Both the position numbers and the translations under genes were made by a program. A stretch of DNA of 7,807 nucleotides from positions 1-7,807 of the forward strand of contig CAMHDB010000085.1 in the NCBI GenBank assembly GCA_946183715.1, read 5' to 3'. Numbering within the stretch: the first letter of the stretch is position 1; each line of letters opens with the position of its first letter. This DNA is from an uncultured Oscillibacter sp. (lineage in GTDB: Bacteria > Bacillota > Clostridia > Oscillospirales > Oscillospiraceae). The notes beneath the pieces are model-generated. The model did not search any database, had not been told where the DNA came from, and worked only from the letters and a program-made list of their open reading frames with translations. This document shows positions 5,516 to 7,807 of the stretch, in pieces.

Positions 5516-6997
5516 TTACGACACCGCAAGGCCGTATTTCTCGACATCCATCAAAACCGCGCCCCCGTCCGCCCCAAAGCTGATACAGTCGGCGGAGTCG
5601 GGCGTGTGGAGCAACAGCGACGCCGCCTGTTCGCCGTCGTTGACGAACAGTTCCAGACTGTGCCTGTCCATCACGAGGCGGAGTTTCAATTCGCCGTTGC
5701 GCTCCCGGACGGCGAAAGTCCGCGTATGCACGATGTCGTAGGGCGCGCCGCAACAACTGCGGTCAATCGTAATTACGTCGCTGTCTGGCTTGTAGCTTAC
5801 ACTCGTTTCGCGTTCGCCGTCCTTGGCTACGCGCACTTTGAACTCGCGGTAGCCCTTCTCGAAGGCCGGGCGTATGGAGAGTATCATATCCAGCACGCGC
5901 CCCCGGACGCCTTCCAGACTGATTTCCTCCGTCACCAGTACATTCCGGTACAGGACAGGCTCTGTACGGTAGCGCTCCAACTCCCGCACGGGGTTCTGTA
6001 TGAGGCAGTTGTCGCGGATGGACAATTCCCGCGGCACCGTCATTTCGCCGTGGTAACGGGCGTCCTCCGGGTGACAGTTCATAGTTGCCCAGTTCTGCAT
6101 CCAAGCGACCATGACGCGGCGTCCGTCCGGGGTTTCCAGCGTCTGCGTCGCGTAGAAGTCCAGACCGTAGTCGATGGATTGGACGTTCTCCCGCGAAAAC
6201 GCGCCGCTTTCCGGGTCGTAGCGGCCTATGAAGTAGACAGCCCCGTAACCCGCGTGGAACTGTAAGCCCAGAGGCCGCATTTCCATCGGGCTGACTAAAA
6301 GCACATGCTGTCCGTCCAGCGGGAAGAAGTCCGGGCACTCCCACATTTTCCCGTACTGGTTCTGACAGCGTTCCAGTACGCTCTTAAAGGCCCACGCGAA
6401 GCCGTCGCGGCTCTCGAACAGCAACACCGCGCCGCTTCCGTCCTGCGCGCGCGTCACTGTCACCGCGCGATAGCTTCCGTCCGGCTCGCGCCAGATTTTC
6501 GGGTCGCGGAAGTCGAACGGCGAACAGCCCGCCGGGAGGTCTTGCGCCGTCAGTACCGGATTCCCGGCGTACTTCCCGTAGTCCCGCCCGTCGCCGACGG
6601 CAAGGCACTGCGTCTGGTAGTATAGCTCCTGCTCTCCGCTCGCCCTGCGCCCGGTGTACATTAAGAGCTGACGCCCGTCGGGGAGTTCCAGCGCGCCGCC
6701 AGACCAGCACCCGTCGAGGTCGTAGTCGGAATCGGGGGCCAGCGCCGCCGGGAGGTGTTCCCAGCGGATGAAATCTTTGCTCGTCAGGTGTCCCCAGTGC
6801 ATGGGACCCCACTTCGTCGCATAGGGGTAGTATTGGTAAAACAAATGGTACTCTCCCCGGTAAAAGGAAAAGCCGTTCGGGTCGTTCATCCAGCCGACTG
6901 TCGGCGTGGCGTGAAAGACCGCGCGTTCCGATTCCGGGACAGTGGTTTCGTAAGCCGCCTCAAAGTCCCGCGCTTTCCGTAACGCTTCGCTTATCAT
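5516..6997 (-). CDS. Cytoplasmic GH32 beta-fructosidase (sucrose/fructooligosaccharide hydrolase)
   Basis: This 493-residue glycoside hydrolase family 32 enzyme cleaves terminal beta-fructofuranosides such as sucrose, sucrose-6-phosphate or imported fructooligosaccharides. Motifs in order are WMNDPNG with nucleophile Asp39, WGPMHWGH at 64-70, the CWSGGA substrate loop near 97-102, FRDPK with Asp165, and WECPDFF with acid/base Glu220. A C-terminal beta-sandwich follows with RHSLELFVNDGE near 445-456. The length is standard for the SacA/ScrB group. There is no signal peptide, so it acts in the cytosol. GGAGG at 7010-7006, 8 bases before the ATG, fixes the start. It stands between an ABC solute-binding protein gene and the secreted fructanase gene. 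This suggests ABC import of unphosphorylated sugar rather than PTS sucrose-6-phosphate, hence no scrB symbol. It is a distant paralogue of its downstream neighbour; the shared FRDPK codons even include a 19-base identical stretch. Confidence 0.92.
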   Translation of the reverse strand: MISEALRKARDFEAAYETTVPESERAVFHATPTVGWMNDPNGFSFYRGEYHLFYQYYPYATKWGPMHWGHLTSKDFIRWEHLPAALAPDSDYDLDGCWSGGALELPDGRQLLMYTGRRASGEQELYYQTQCLAVGDGRDYGKYAGNPVLTAQDLPAGCSPFDFRDPKIWREPDGSYRAVTVTRAQDGSGAVLLFESRDGFAWAFKSVLERCQNQYGKMWECPDFFPLDGQHVLLVSPMEMRPLGLQFHAGYGAVYFIGRYDPESGAFSRENVQSIDYGLDFYATQTLETPDGRRVMVAWMQNWATMNCHPEDARYHGEMTVPRELSIRDNCLIQNPVRELERYRTEPVLYRNVLVTEEISLEGVRGRVLDMILSIRPAFEKGYREFKVRVAKDGERETSVSYKPDSDVITIDRSCCGAPYDIVHTRTFAVRERNGELKLRLVMDRHSLELFVNDGEQAASLLLHTPDSADCISFGADGGAVLMDVEKYGLAVS

Positions 6998-7005
6998 AAA
7001 GGATT

Positions 7006-7010
7006 CCTCC
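7006..7010 (-). promoter_or_regulatory. Ribosome binding site of the cytoplasmic GH32 gene
   Basis: GGAGG is followed 8 bases later by the ATG at 6997. This is a canonical arrangement and supports the chosen start. It lies 24 bases downstream of the intercistronic hairpin, so it remains accessible when that hairpin forms. Confidence 0.8.
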
Positions 7011-7033
7011 GGATTCTTTCAATCCATGAACGA

Positions 7034-7064
7034 GGGGCGTCCGTAAGCTCAATCCAGACGCCCC
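7034..7064 (-). terminator. Intercistronic stem-loop after the solute-binding protein gene
   Basis: GGGGCGTC (7034-7041) and GACGCCCC (7057-7064) form a perfect 8-bp stem with a 15-base loop. It lies 38 bases past the solute-binding protein stop and 36 bases before the next start codon. On the minus strand the stem is followed by TCGTTCATGG, not a U-run, so it is unlikely to be a full intrinsic terminator. Such hairpins after binding-protein genes often stabilise the upstream message or attenuate partially, giving more binding protein than enzyme. That role is inferred. Confidence 0.55.
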
Positions 7065-7102
7065 CGCAAAGAAAGGGAAGAAGTTGTCGTTTGGTTTTGG
7101 GA

Positions 7103-7807
7103 TTACGCGTAGTAGGCGTCGAGGTACTTCTGGAAGATGGCGAGGTATTCGCTCAGGTGATAGGCCTCCAAATCGGTCTGGAGCTGATTCCAGTCGGCGT
7201 CGGTGAAGCCGTTCATCACCCAGTCGGATTTCGCGGTGTTGATTCGGGTGGAAATGTCCGCCTGAAGGTTGGAGATGGTCTTGGTGTCGTCCGTGTTCAT
7301 GAATACGTTCGGGAAGACGTACTTGTTATTCATGTACGGGGTATAGATGTCCTTAATCCAGTCCAAACGGTACTGCGCGTCGTCGGGGCAGGTCACGTAG
7401 ACGCCGTAGTAGGAATCGAGAATCGCGAGCGGGCCGTTGACGGATTCCGCCTCGCGCACTTCCACCGGGGAGGCGTCGCCCAAAGGCGCGTGCTGAAGCA
7501 TGGGCTCTCCGGCGTCGTTCGTGCCGAGTACGAAAATGTCGAAATCGTCATCCTCGCCGTAGGTGCCCCAGTTGTTTTGCGGGGACTGGAACGGGTCGTA
7601 CATCTGGTCAAGCCATACGCAAATCAGCGCCGGATTCTGCGCGGCGGCGGTCACGACGCAACGGCCACGGTCAAAGCCGGACGTGAAAGAGCCGTTCGCG
7701 GGCGTAATGTTGACGGTGTCGGCGGCCAGCGGGGGGAGCGGCGCCCAGCCGTCGAGGGTGGCGATATTGGCGATGTCCCACGAGAAGCAGCAGCCGTAAC
7801 GCCCGGA
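7103..7807 (-). CDS. Partial ABC-transporter extracellular solute-binding protein (family 1, LipO/YtcQ-like), C-terminal 234 residues
   Basis: The frame is open from the right window edge to the TAA at 7105-7103, so the N-terminus, signal peptide and lipobox are missing. An internal GTG at 7654 is not a credible start, because coding sequence continues through it. The fragment fits the C-terminal half of family 1 binding proteins: a mixed alpha/beta region with GPLAILDSYYGVYVTC, then FMNTDDTKTISNLQADI, FTDADWNQLQTDLEAY and the closing EYLAIFQKYLDAYY helix. These proteins capture sugars outside the membrane and deliver them to two permeases and an ATPase. The two GH32 genes downstream suggest a fructooligosaccharide, sucrose or levan-fragment ligand. 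The permease genes are not in the window. The family is fairly secure, but the ligand rests only on context. Confidence 0.8.
   Translation of the reverse strand, partial: SGRYGCCFSWDIANIATLDGWAPLPPLAADTVNITPANGSFTSGFDRGRCVVTAAAQNPALICVWLDQMYDPFQSPQNNWGTYGEDDDFDIFVLGTNDAGEPMLQHAPLGDASPVEVREAESVNGPLAILDSYYGVYVTCPDDAQYRLDWIKDIYTPYMNNKYVFPNVFMNTDDTKTISNLQADISTRINTAKSDWVMNGFTDADWNQLQTDLEAYHLSEYLAIFQKYLDAYYA

Noticed and set aside
5470..5547. A 26-residue N-terminal extension of the secreted fructanase from an upstream ATG
   Set aside because: It overlaps the end of the preceding gene, and the ATG at 5469 has a well-spaced Shine-Dalgarno and begins a normal signal peptide.
1819..5583. A 1254-codon open frame on the plus strand opposite the secreted fructanase gene
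   Set aside because: The translation is rich in Arg, Val and Asp with no recognisable domain or ribosome binding site. Long antisense frames are expected opposite a GC-rich gene with biased third positions, while the minus-strand frame has a signal peptide and clear GH32 motifs.
3187..6515. An identical 19-base stretch in both GH32 genes (3187-3205 and 6497-6515)
   Set aside because: It encodes the conserved FRDPK motif in both genes with the same codon choice. Flanking bases differ, so it reflects protein conservation rather than a mobile or recombining repeat.

Overview
The window looks like a piece of a GC-rich Clostridia chromosome, probably a gut member of the Oscillospiraceae/Ruminococcaceae type. 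This placement is inference. It rests on the high G+C, the strong GGAGG-type ribosome binding sites, a LipO/YtcQ-style ABC solute-binding protein and a large modular secreted glycosidase.

Layout, left to right. Bases 1-64 are the leader of a plus-strand cas6 gene and contain a small stem-loop resembling the core of a type I-B/III CRISPR repeat. cas6 follows at 65-793. Bases 794-995 are a gene-free, comparatively AT-rich spacer ending in a strong, nearly symmetrical hairpin (996-1036), which serves as the terminator between convergent units. Everything to the right is on the minus strand and is transcribed right to left as one apparent operon. It comprises the C-terminal 234 residues of a sugar-binding lipoprotein-type ABC component (7807-7103, cut by the window edge), an intercistronic stem-loop (7034-7064), a cytoplasmic GH32 beta-fructosidase (6997-5516), and a 1467-residue secreted multidomain GH32 fructanase (5469-1066).

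How the parts work together. The secreted enzyme has a signal peptide, an acidic repetitive spacer, two concanavalin-like domains, a cadherin-like domain, the GH32 module, a Big2-like domain, a third concanavalin-like domain and a CFI-box-like C-terminal tail. It probably degrades levan, inulin or similar fructans outside the cell. The ABC system would import the oligofructosides or sucrose, and the cytoplasmic GH32 enzyme would hydrolyse them. The permease genes and the promoter must lie beyond the right edge.

The main points for a second look are: (1) the CRISPR-repeat-like hairpin just upstream of the cas6 Shine-Dalgarno, which is either the degenerate end of an array outside the window or a Cas6 target in its own leader; (2) an intrinsic-terminator-like stem plus eight U residues on the antisense strand inside cas6, which doubles as an A-AAA-AAG slippery site on the sense strand; (3) no GATC tetranucleotide anywhere in the window by manual scan; and (4) the unusual architecture, variant catalytic motifs and CFI-box tail of the secreted fructanase. 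No tRNA, rRNA, insertion sequence, riboswitch or complete CRISPR array was seen.
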